Assembly: GCA_021234155.1 (NCBI GenBank)
Contig: JAJEKV010000031.1
Coordinates: forward strand, 1,355,614-1,419,613
DNA length: 64,000 nucleotides
Reading direction: 5' to 3'
From: Isoetes taiwanensis
Lineage: Eukaryota; Streptophyta; Lycopodiopsida; Isoetales; Isoetaceae
Below the pieces are notes generated by a model. The model searched no databases and was not told where the DNA came from. It saw nothing but the letters and a program-made list of their open reading frames with translations. Both the position numbers and the translations under genes were made by a program. Below, one piece after another: positions 12,512-21,653 of the stretch (the stretch's first letter is position 1; each line of letters starts with the position of its first letter).

Positions 12512-12956
12512 GAAACAAGAGAGTTGCAAGGCGCTAGTAACAAAGAAGCTAAAACAACAATGATCTATTCATTCTCTAAAACGAAATATAAAATAGATGA
12601 GTTCCTTAAAGTTAGAAACTACTACTAAATGCTCCAACAAAATCTTATCTAATAGTAACGGCTAGAACTGCCAGTCATCTTTTTGTCATATCCAACACTC
12701 CCCCTCAAGAAGATGACTGATAGAAGAAGCTGGAACTACAAAACAACTTTCTGTATTTGCCCACACGGCCCACACGAATGCTGAAAACAGTTTTGAACAG
12801 TTTCTGTAAAAAGACTTTGTGAGACGCTCCCCCTTAGACAATTCAAAATGAACTCCACTTCTATGCTTCTGTGAGAAGACTTTATGAAGCACCCTGCCAC
12901 CCTTAGCCAATTCAAAACGAACTCCACACTCCACGACTATGTGTGCCCTTACCAAT
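12509..12956 (-). mobile_element. Ty1/copia 3' end remnant (LTR plus polypurine tract)
   Basis: 12509-12697 is bounded by TG...CCAACA like a minus-strand copia LTR. Immediately to its right, on the minus strand, lies CTTGAGGGGGAG, a polypurine tract in the expected place just before the 3' LTR. 12710-12955 on the minus strand is open (89 codons) but too degraded to match RNase H safely. It contains two related stretches (RFELAKGGRVLHK and HFELSKGERLTKS), suggesting a short internal duplication. The right end is cut by the gypsy LTR at 12957. Confidence 0.6.
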
Positions 12957-14425
12957 TGTGACGTCTCCTACTTCTTCTACGATGCTTCCATCGTATCAGA
13001 AGGCAGAGTTCATCCCCCTGGCAGCCAAACTGACAGGGGCCATCCACCTGACACCAATCCTTGACAATGGATCAATGAGGAAGAATGGATGGGTCATTTG
13101 CCCCGTCTTCCCTCGGGGCCCTCCTAGCTGCGGAAGCGTGAGTAAACATAAGCACATAACATCAATATATCAACAAGTCACCTCGAAGGGTGAATACACC
13201 ACAACATAACATATGTAATAACAACATCAGTAACATCAACATAAAGGGGATCTTACCCAAGGCTCGGACTCATGGGGGATCAATTGACGGCTTGGGTCTC
13301 CAGAAGTCAATGCAGACAGAATTCATGGCAAATGGATTGGGCTGGCATAAGAACATGGCTATTGGGTAGTCCACTCCATCCGCCCCTCCTGCGCACACTT
13401 TGCAGAGTTGGTTGAAGAGTCTTGGGACTGGATCGTAGCCTGCCGGGTGCATAGCCGAAGGGGCTATTGCTGGGTTGCATCTTCCCAGCCCCGATGAGGC
13501 AGGAGGAGAGTCTCCTCCCCTTAGAGGCATGCATGCCCATCACAGGCGGCTAGAGGGCCACTGCCCGTATTCGACTTGAACCTCATTGAAGGTGACGCAT
13601 CACCCAAGAGGTGTCGAGCTCATGCCTTGCCCACACGCAGTGGCAAACCATTAAGTCTAGCTAGCTTAGATCCCTAGTAGGCTTTACACATCAGAGGGAT
13701 CAATCAGTGATGGGACAGGTCCCCCTTGTTCCATCGGTCTAGCCCCGCCCCACAACCAGGCGGGCTCTTGTACACGGGCCGCATTAATTGGGAATTAATG
13801 AGGTTATCTAGGATCATCTGCTACTGAAGGTTTCAGAGTCTCTACCCCCCTTCCCATATACACAGGAGAGCATAGAATGGAACACCATCATCATCAAGAA
13901 CTGAAATACTGAATAAGATCTAATCTATCTTACCTAAACATACAAGGTTAGGTTCTTTTGTTACGGCTGGTGATCTTAGGATCTACAAGGCTGATAGGAC
14001 TGATCTAACATACTATCCTAACTCATTGCCAGGCTAAGAGGCAGATTTGCACAATAGAATCGCAGGTTACCTGATCCTTGGCTTGCTCCAGCTCCCCGAA
14101 TCGCGCCTGGCAATGCGGAATGGTAGCTTGCCTTGACAGGAATGGCTCAGGGAAGCCAAAATGCGAAAATGGAAAGGATTTAGGGTTTCCCCTTTTTGTT
14201 CCTTTTACATGAACTTTTAGGTTTAGGTTAGAAGGGATCAAATGGGGTATTGCCACTTGGCAAGGGGGTTTTAATTGCATATGTTTAATATACATGCGCA
14301 ACATACGAGGTTGCCCCCCAGGTGCAACCCTTTACGGCTCTCAAGTACTTGTCGTGGTGACATGTACGTGTGACGTGGTAGTATAATATATGTATTCGGA
14401 TCGTATGTTATGCTGGAACGTCACA
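12957..14425 (-). repeat. Ty3/gypsy 3' LTR (gypsy-1, 1469 bp)
   Basis: It is bounded by TGTGACGT...ACGTCACA, with TG...CA ends. On the right it abuts a polypurine tract and then the 3' end of a minus-strand gypsy pol. Open frames inside it are not coding. The LTR is related to the LTR at 43078 and 61193-62160 (same ends, shared blocks such as CATCGTAT and GCACACTTTGCAGA) but is much too different to be its twin. Confidence 0.8.
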
Positions 14426-14438
14426 ATCTCCCCACCTT
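14426..14438 (-). other. gypsy-1 polypurine tract
   Basis: On the minus strand it reads AAGGTGGGGAGAT, directly before the LTR start. It is the primer site for plus-strand DNA synthesis and fixes the inner LTR edge. Confidence 0.7.
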
Positions 14439-15062
14439 CAATTGATGTTGTCCTCAACATCACGCGTCTTCCCATCTTGGAAACCTGCATACCCTGCAAA
14501 TACATTTGATACATATAGTTTTATAACATAATTACCCCAAGGTCATATTTTAATTTTTCATAACACATCCTTGTTTAATATCATACTATGATAAGAGGCT
14601 CTTTTACCCTCTTATTTTATCGTCTATTATTCACAAAATTTTATGGTTTACACCATTATCATTAACACAGTTCCAAAATTCTCTAATTAAGGTTCCATCT
14701 TGTCTCCTTGCAACACATTATGACAAGACATGTGTTGCAAGTCTTCGCAGTGCGACCTTCCTACCGTTAGACTCCCCTATGGGCCTGCAGGTCCAACACC
14801 ACGTCAGTATGCATTTAATTATTTTAAAGTTGGTTGTTAGGGAACCACCCATTAATTACAATTTATATGGATGCAAGACTAATCTCCCGGCGTAGGAAGA
14901 TCATGTTTCTTCCATCTTGGCCGTGGAGACAGCGCCCTATCATGCCTAAGATGATCACTCATGCCTACATCTTTAGTTGCCTTGGGCGTGAAGGATGGCG
15001 TCCTTCCCGTAGTAGGCATTGACTAGAGGTGCTTTCCTATCAATGCATGCCTGAATGACCTC

Positions 15063-16609
15063 TTATCTCTCAAGTTCATCTACTTCCGTGGGGCGGAAGT
15101 AGACTTTGTAATCTACCTCCCACTCATCTATCGGTTCGGTGCCGACTACTTCGATGACGAGTCGACCCTTGCATTGCTCCATGAATTGGGGATACTGCTT
15201 CTCCAAATCTGATTGTAGTACCCACGTAGCATCTTCCAGAGGAAGTGCGTCCATTTCACTAGGTATTGGAGAAATTGGGATCTTCTTGTCTTCTTATAGG
15301 CCCTGTCAAGAAGAACCTCTGGGACGATTTCAAGCTGGTCGTCCGTCATTTCCAGTAACTCTGTTGTCTCTAATACTTCCTCTGGATTAGGATGTGCCTC
15401 TTCAGGAGACTTACATGGAAGACCCTATGGATTTTGAGATGTGCTGGCATGTACAACTTGTAGGATTGGCTACCTACCCTTTTGGTTATCCTGAATGGCC
15501 CCGCCCATCTTGGAGCAAGTTTCTTGCAATTGCTGATGCGGATCCAGAGCTTCGCTTGCTTGACTTTGATCTTCAGCCATACGTTGTCTCCAACCTAAAA
15601 TTCCCTTACCGTTCTGTGCTTATCGGCTATGCTTTTCTGCCTACTTCTCACTGCTAGAAGGTATCGTCTTACCTCCTCCACTAGCTGCTGCATATCCGAT
15701 AACATCTGTTGGGAGACTTCCACTTTTGACAGTGGATTGTGCTATGTATCTGGGGCGAGACACTGATACCCATAATTAATCATGAAAGGAGACATCTGGG
15801 ATGACTCCTGCTTGGTGCTATTGTAGGCGAACTCCACTAAATGGATGAAATCATCCCACTTAGACTGTTTGTTCCAAACATAATTCCTTAGCAATGGTGG
15901 TAAACAAATCGTGCCAGAATGCACTCATAAATTTTGAATCTCTATCACAGATTATTTCTCTCGGCATCTCATGGAGTCTAAAAATCTCTTTGGTGAACAA
16001 TACGGCAGTGTTTAATATTGTGTCTGTGGTCCTGCAAGGCACGAAGTGTGCCATCTTCGACAGCTTATCCACCACCACCATTACGGCATCTTACTGTTCT
16101 CGGGAGCCCTGTAATGAAATCCATACTTATGACTTCCCATTTTGCATTTGGCACTAGCAATGGTTCTAAAGCTTCTGGAATTCGGAGTTGCTATGCTTTT
16201 GTCTGCTGGCATAGCTGGCACTCACGAATGTACCTGGCTATTTGCTTCTTCATGCCGGGCCAGAAATAGCAACTTCTAATCTTAAAATAGGTCTTCATGA
16301 ACCCTGCATGCCTGGCTATGGGACTATTGTGTGTATCGTGGAGTATCAACTTCCTTACTCCTGAAGATTCTGGTATACACAATTTATTCTTGTGATATAG
16401 TAGGTTACCTTCCTTCTTGAAGTTCTTGAAAGCTTCCCTCTCCTTGCCGGTTCTTGCCTCTTGGGAAAGGCTTTCCACACTTCCTTGAAATCTCGGTCCG
16501 TTAGCAACATCTCCTCTATTTTCTTGCCAAACTCACATGTGAGCGTTGATATGGCATTGCAAGGTACTCTTGTTGTCAATGGATGCCTCGAGAGCGCATT
16601 CGCAACCAC
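15063..16609 (-). pseudogene. gypsy-1 integrase and chromodomain remnant
   Basis: 16355-16609 contains the VANALSR linker that follows RNase H. 16191-16478 has the HHCC zinc-binding region (LHDTHNSPIARHAGF, then CQLCQQTK). 15860-16081 has the core start (VVVDKLSKMAHFVP and ICDRDSKFMSAFWHDLF, carrying the two catalytic Asp). 15742-15924 resumes at LVEFAYNS. The HPQTDGQTERVN-type block with the catalytic Glu is missing between the last two pieces, so integrase could not work. 15063-15349 holds the chromodomain (PEVLLD, YLVKW, then LPLEDATWV) in two frames. Such chromodomains steer insertion to marked chromatin. Confidence 0.85.
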
Positions 16610-16627
16610 ATTGAGCTTGCCTGGATC

Positions 16628-18255
16628 TTAGGTGATGACAAAGTCATACTCCTCTAGGAACTCCATCCATCTCCTTTGCCTTAAGTTGAGATGTGGTTGG
16701 GCGAAGATATATTGCAGACTTTGGTGGTCCGTATCCGATTGGAACTTCCTTCCCAATAGGTAATGTTTCCATATTCTTAATGCTATCACTACTGCTAGCA
16801 ACTCCTGGTCATGGATTGGGTAGCGCGTTTCGGCGTCATTCATCTTCCTCGAATCATATGCTACCACCCTCCCTTCCTGCATCAAGACCCCTCCTATTGC
16901 AATCTTGCTGGCATCTGTTGCCACCAACTTATCTTTCTCTGGGTCTGGCAAGACTAAGACTAGCGCAGTCGTTAAAGCTTCCTTCAACGTCTCAAAGAGG
17001 ACAATCACAATAAACAATAGGAACTCTAGTGATTTTTTTGTAGATTTTCCAAAAACATTTAATACGCATTTAGAGAGGATCTACGGAGGAGATTGTTGCA
17101 ATATATACCAAATGAGTTGCATAATGTTCTGTACATGTTTTATGAAAATTTGTATGCTCAAATGCTGCCATTAGATAACCTCGTCCACATTAAAGTGGGA
17201 GTATACTAGGGTTGTTCCCTCTACTCTAATGTTTGGTTTATATATTGATGCTTGGAATGGAGGTAGACATCTACTCATCATATCATTGGCAGTTGCTATT
17301 TTGCAGACAATGTCATTCTCTTGGTCCATACACCATCCAGTATGCAACAACAGCCTTCCTTTGCCAATGACTCGCCCAATCTTTTATCTTTTCTGCTTTG
17401 GTGAGGTATGTCAGTGGAGCTGCCACCTTTGCAAAGTTCTTGACGAACTTCCTATAATACCCTGCTAAGCCGAGGAAGCTCCTGACTTCATGGATGTTCT
17501 TTGGTGCCGGCCAATCAATTACCGCCTCAATCTTTGCAGGGTCGGTAGAAATCCCTTCCGCCGTGATCACATGCCCCAAGTACTCTACCCTCTCCGTTGC
17601 GAAGTGGCACTTGGATAGTTTTGCATAAAACTGATGCCTTCTCAACTTTTCAAGTACCCTTCTAAAGTGTTGGGCATGCTCCTCTAAGGATTTGCTGTAG
17701 ACTAGAATGTCATCAAAGAAGACTATGATGAATGCATCTAGGAACTCGCGGAAAACATCATTCACGAGCCTCATGAAGGTTGCTGGAGCGTTAGACAATC
17801 CAAACGACATCACTGTAAACTCATAATGGCCATATCTCGTCCTGAATGCAGTCTTATGGATGTCATCTTCCTTGATTCTGATCTGATGGTAGCCTGACCT
17901 CAAATCTATCTTGCTTTGCTTCCTGCAGTTGATCCATCAAATCATCTGATCGAGGTAGAGCATATTTGTTTTTGATGATGTGCTTGTTCAATTGACGATA
18001 GTCAATGCACATTCTGAGACTTCCATCCTTCTTCTTGACGAAGAGTATTGGCGCACCAAATGGGGAGACACTAGGTCTTATAAACCCTAGGTCTAGCAAC
18101 TCCTGCAATTGCTTCTTCAATTCCGTCAACTCATGAGGTGACATGCTGTAGGGCACCTTACTTATTGGCTTTGTTCCTGGCTCAAGTGCTATTTCGCACT
18201 CGACTCCCCTGTATATAAGGTGGAAGTTGCTTAATTTCATCTGGAAACAAATCAT
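16628..18255 (-). pseudogene. gypsy-1 reverse transcriptase and RNase H remnant
   Basis: 17863-18255 begins RT ([35 protein letters not shown]). 17313-17903 continues with [30 protein letters not shown] and the active site [10 protein letters not shown] small frame change joins the two near 17900. 16628-17000 holds RNase H (LVATDASKIAIGGVL with a catalytic Asp, YPIHDQELLAVV, TDHQSLQYI). The two blocks are separated by about 340 bp of foreign plus-strand LINE sequence, so the polyprotein is interrupted. Confidence 0.9.
17005..17345 (+). mobile_element. LINE reverse-transcriptase fragment nested in gypsy-1
   Basis: On the plus strand, in changing frames, it reads FFVDFPKTFNT, then LMFGLYIDAWNGG, then [18 protein letters not shown]. 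These correspond to LINE RT motifs of the type FVDFRKAFDT, SPTLFGLYID-LE and YADD-LL. The same motif type occurs in the LINE at about 45.2-49.1 kb (GVKQGCPLSPTLFGLYID). The catalytic YADD is changed to FADN. The fragment sits exactly between gypsy RT and RNase H on the opposite strand. Confidence 0.7.
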
Positions 18256-18986
18256 GGAATTCCTTCACCAACTTGGCTATAGGCTTGGGGAGCTTGCTCA
18301 ACGCCTTGGCCTCTTTGTCTTCCTCTGCCTCTTGCTCGTCAACTTCGAGTTTAAAGACATAGGCCACTTGCTCCTTCCTTATGCATCTAAGCAGCTTCTT
18401 ACTAGACATGCATTGCATGATTGGGGTGACCTCTTTACCTGTTATCTCAATGACCTTGCCCCCTGGCATTGTTACTTTTCGCTTCCCACAATCAATCACG
18501 GGCTCCAACCGGTCCAAGGTATTCCATGCCTATGATCAAGTCGTACTTGCCGATGTTCATTACTTCTGCTCCCATTCCAACGTTGATACTTAGCAAGTCT
18601 ATGTCGAAGTTGATCCTCTTCCCTGTAGTGTGTCGGATTGCCTCACTTGCCAACACAAACGGCCTAGGCTTGGACTTCAAAGGCTTCAGCTTCAACATCT
18701 CTACCATCCTTGGCGAAGCAAAATTGTGGGTACTCCCTGTGTCTATCAACACTATGAAGGACTTGGCCCGGACCTTCCCAATCGTCGAAATGACTTGGTA
18801 CTGACTCTCAGCATTCTCGGAGCCAAAAGCATCAAAGATGTGGCACTCATCCTGGATGTAGTCGCGGGCATCTTCTTCGTCGATCTCCGGGGGTGTCTCC
18901 CATCCTCCTAGCTCTGTTAACGCCGCATTCATCACAAATGGGCAGTTATGTGTCCGATGTCCTGGATGGAAGCACCTGAAACACAA
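18182..18986 (-). pseudogene. gypsy-1 zinc knuckle and aspartic protease
   Basis: 18492-18986 begins with CFRCFHPGHRTHNC, a complete CX2CX4HX4C knuckle, followed by an acidic linker and the protease active site VLIDTGSTHNF, then YDLIIGMEYLG near its end. 18182-18517 overlaps in another frame and continues towards RT. The CACTA element is inserted seven bases upstream of the coding end shown here, so the knuckle is cut off from the rest of gag (39490-40203). Confidence 0.88.
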
Positions 18987-19000
18987 CTGCTTTCACTACA

Positions 19001-19435
19001 AGGGATCAACGTCGATAATTGACATTTGTCCGTCGATTGTCGACCTAAACGGGTCGACAATCGACGGTCAACGTCGATCGTCTACGTTGACCAGTCAAAC
19101 GTCGACCGGTGACCATTGAACGTCGATTATCGATGCTCAGTTGGAGTGACGTGTCGCCTTTGGCCTCGTGGCATGCCTACCTGGTCGCCCGACGGCCGCG
19201 TGGCTGTGCGCGTGGCGTAGAACGTCGATCATCGACGTTGTGTCGATGATGACATGGCATGCGTGGCCTGGCCGATGCCTACGTGGTCCCCCAGCACCAG
19301 CGTGGCTGTGCGCGTGGCGTGGAACGTCGATGATCGACGTTGTGTCGAGATGACGTTGAATGCGTGGTCTGGCCGAGGCCGACGTGGTCGCCCGCTAGGC
19401 ATGCCTACGTGGTGTTGAACGTCGATGATCGACGA
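19001..19435. repeat. CACTA-A left subterminal repeats
   Basis: A CG-rich block with many copies of a palindromic motif, best form CGTCGATCATCGACG (about 19223), with variants carrying G or T in the centre, plus half-sites GTCGAC. A ~115-bp module (GTGGCTGTGCGCGTGGCGT, then AACGTCGATnATCGACGTTGTGTCGA) is repeated twice. Such motifs are the expected binding sites for the element's TNPA-like protein and are mirrored at the right end. Confidence 0.85.
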
Positions 19436-19640
19436 TGTTTTTGGCGGGAACCCGAGAGGATATTTATCTTCATTTCATTGTTGTTGTAGTCGACCTCTTG
19501 AGAGTTCTTGGCGCCGTGGGCGTGTTTTCTCTCTTCATAAGGTAAGATCTTGCATTAACACTAAGTTTATCATGTTCATACCATTAATTCCTCATAGATA
19601 TTGATTAAAGCAAAAAGTTCTTTAACAAATGTTTTACAAA
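19436..19640 (+). promoter_or_regulatory. CACTA-A promoter and leader exon
   Basis: Directly inside the subterminal repeats there is an AT-rich GGATATTTATCTTCATTTC stretch, then a CT-rich leader ending CTTCATAAG before GTAAGATC, a good splice donor at about 19542. The second head at 34.2 kb has the same layout, with donor GTATGTGC at about 34333. This suggests an untranslated first exon followed by a leader intron. It is an inference from layout. Confidence 0.5.
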
Positions 19641-20050
19641 AGTGTGGGGTAGGTTGATCCAGATACTGGTCAGCTCCATCCCGAATGGAGAGGACTATAG
19701 TATCGGGTTCAGGCCTACCTCAATCATATTGTCTAAAAATTTTCAAAAAGTGTGGGGTAACTTGATCAAGGTACTGGTCGGCTCCATCTCGAATGGAGAG
19801 GACTACGTGTATCGGGTTCAGGCCTACCTCAATCATATTGTCTATAAATATTACAAATTGTATGAAGGGTAGCATGATCAAGGTACTGGTCGGCTCCATC
19901 TCGAATGGAGAGGACTAGGTGTATCGGGTTCAGGCCCCACAATTAGTGGTTGCTAAACATTACAATATGGGTTTAGGGTTGCGTGATCAAGGTACTGGTC
20001 GGCTCCATCCTGAATGGAGAGGACTAGATGTATCGAGTTCAGGGGCCCTC
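19641..20050 (+). repeat. Four tandem ~110-bp repeats each with a hairpin
   Basis: Four copies with spacings of about 108, 112 and 109 bp. Each contains GGTC, two bases, CTCCAT, a short loop, ATGGAG, two bases, GACT (19668-19695, 19776-19804, 19888-19915, 19997-20025). The outer and inner arms can pair (GGTC with GACT including one G-U pair, CTCCAT with ATGGAG). Each hairpin is followed by GTRTATCGRGTTCAGG. They lie in the presumed leader intron just before the first coding exon. The same hairpin occurs once at 35055-35084 with changed but still pairing arms. Confidence 0.8.
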
Positions 20051-20122
20051 AATCAAATAGATCTAAAGTCACATTAATACATTAAATTAGTTTTATTAAC
20101 ATTTTTTGCTTGTAGTAAACAA

Positions 20123-20518
20123 CATGGACAAACGTCAGGCCGACCATGAACGTAAAATGCAACAAAAAGCCGCAAGATTGTTAAATGGCGATCGGCGCAA
20201 AGATGTTACTCCAACAATTGCCACAAATAGTCCACTTAGACCCAGCGGTCCGAGTCTTCCCCGCAGCCTTAGTGGCATGCACGAAATGAATGCCGCCGAC
20301 GTATGTACTAGAAACATGTTTTCAATGATTGCCAACTTTGTATCCTAATAAACTTTTTTTCAGTTGTACTTGACAGAGCGGCTTTATTGCAATTGCGCGA
20401 TGTGCAAAGGACAAATAAAACAGATGAGAAAGACTATCATCGATCACGTTGATAAATACGGTGAATGGTCGATAAATCCAACGCTCTCGTGATGCACATG
20501 TCGGATATTCCAAACGAG
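20123..20518 (+). pseudogene. CACTA-A transposase N-terminal exons (Transpos_assoc-like)
   Basis: Exon one runs from an acceptor at about 20115 with ATG 20123 (MDKRQADHERKMQQKAARLL) to donor GTATGT at 20301. Exon two (20364-20518) reads LYLTERLYCNCAMCKGQ, then a conserved Arg and IIDHVDKYGEW. The C-X-C-X2-C, then R, then H...YG pattern matches the Transpos_assoc domain at the front of plant CACTA transposases. The frame hits a stop at 20490 and needs a small shift to reach the donor GTACGC at 20519. It is probably part of the same transcription unit as the SET and tnp2 parts. Confidence 0.6.
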
Positions 20519-20582
20519 GTACGCCAACTACTCTCACGTACTTGAATCGACATCTCAACTTATTTTACTTGCATTTTCTTAG

Positions 20583-21426
20583 GAAGAAACTGAGAATGAA
20601 GTGAGCTCGAAGCAATATGTAGATTTTGGGGCCATGTTGTCCTTGGAAGCAGATGATATTGACACCATAAATGCTTTCATAGAGAACCCGCAAAAAGAAA
20701 GCCATCAACTTCGCAAAAGAGTATCCCATTACGTTGATAGAACTTCGGCGTCGGCGATGGCGTAGCCATGATTCTAGGAAATAACAACGTTCACCACAAT
20801 TGAATGTACTAGATCCCGTGGAAGAAAATAGCATTCCACAGAACTAGTCCATTTGCTAAAGCCTTTTCGATAAAGTGATCGTAAAAAATTCGGTATATGG
20901 CCTAGAGGTAAGCCAATTATTTATGGGGAGCCATTTACATATTGGGGTAGGCAATACTTGATTAAAACTAGTCAGGTCCCTGGTGCTGGTCTGGGATTAT
21001 ATATTATGACAAATATAAAAGTCAAAGATGGCACGAGTGTTCCTTTGATGCCATATGTAGGTCCTGAATACAACTCGGAGGCTTGGCATAAATTGAGTAA
21101 GCACCAGTGGCGCATGCTCATCTATGGCCTAAATTCTAATGCACGAAGAATAGCCAGACCCGATAACAGCAAAGATTTGAAATACATTGATAGTCGTCCC
21201 GCGAATTACATGGAAACCTTGTCTGCTTTTATTAACAAAATCTATCGAGAATCCGAAGCTACCAATTGTGATTTCTCGCCGAGGCAAAAAAAGGACCAAG
21301 AAGATTTCTTTAGGGCTGAAAATTGAAGGGAGATATATTATGGTAGATGCTATAAAGAGTCTTCGTGTTGGTGATGAATTGTTCATTCAGTATGAATACG
21401 GTAGACCAATACCAGAGGTCTTTTGA
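20583..21426 (+). pseudogene. SET-domain segment carried by the CACTA element
   Basis: 20583-20765 is an acidic exon-like frame (EETENEVSSKQYVDFGAML) after a good acceptor. From about 20875 a frame reads KPIIYGEPFTYWGRQYLIK, then SQVPGAGLGLYIMTNIKVKDG (the SET start, GAGLGLY being the cofactor-binding glycine motif), later LKYIDSRPANYMETLSAFIN and ATNCDF, then, after a one-base shift at a run of seven A (about 21286), GRYIMVDAIKSLRVGDEL and FIQYEYGR. Order and spacing match SET lysine methyltransferases. The FIN...TNC form and the end ELFIQYEYG resemble PRDM-type SET more than the usual NHSCxPN type. Activity cannot be judged. One homopolymer base would make 20875-21426 continuous. Confidence 0.68.
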
Positions 21427-21653
21427 TGATGTACTCGAATTATAATTAATATAAGTTGTGTTGTCCTTTGTGGGAGTCTTACCATGTATTTAATTATTAT
21501 TTTGTGGAATGAAATTATATGATTATTATCATCCATAAGTGGCTTGCTTAAGACGTGGAAATTTATATTTCTTATATTACAACATGTTTAAGAACCCACC
21601 AAGCCACGCTCAATGCATGTAACATATATTTTTTTTTTTGTATCCGCAATCAG

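Larger units (their letters stand above)
14439..18993 (-). mobile_element. Ty3/gypsy chromovirus internal region, 3' part (gypsy-1)
   Basis: On the minus strand the order is protease, RT, RNase H, integrase, chromodomain and a 3' untranslated stretch (14439-15062, no gene), the order of Ty3/gypsy. The chromodomain after integrase places it among plant chromoviruses. The gag half lies at 39490-40509, separated by the CACTA element. A LINE RT fragment (about 17005-17345) is nested in the RNase H region. Frames are broken in many places. Confidence 0.9.
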
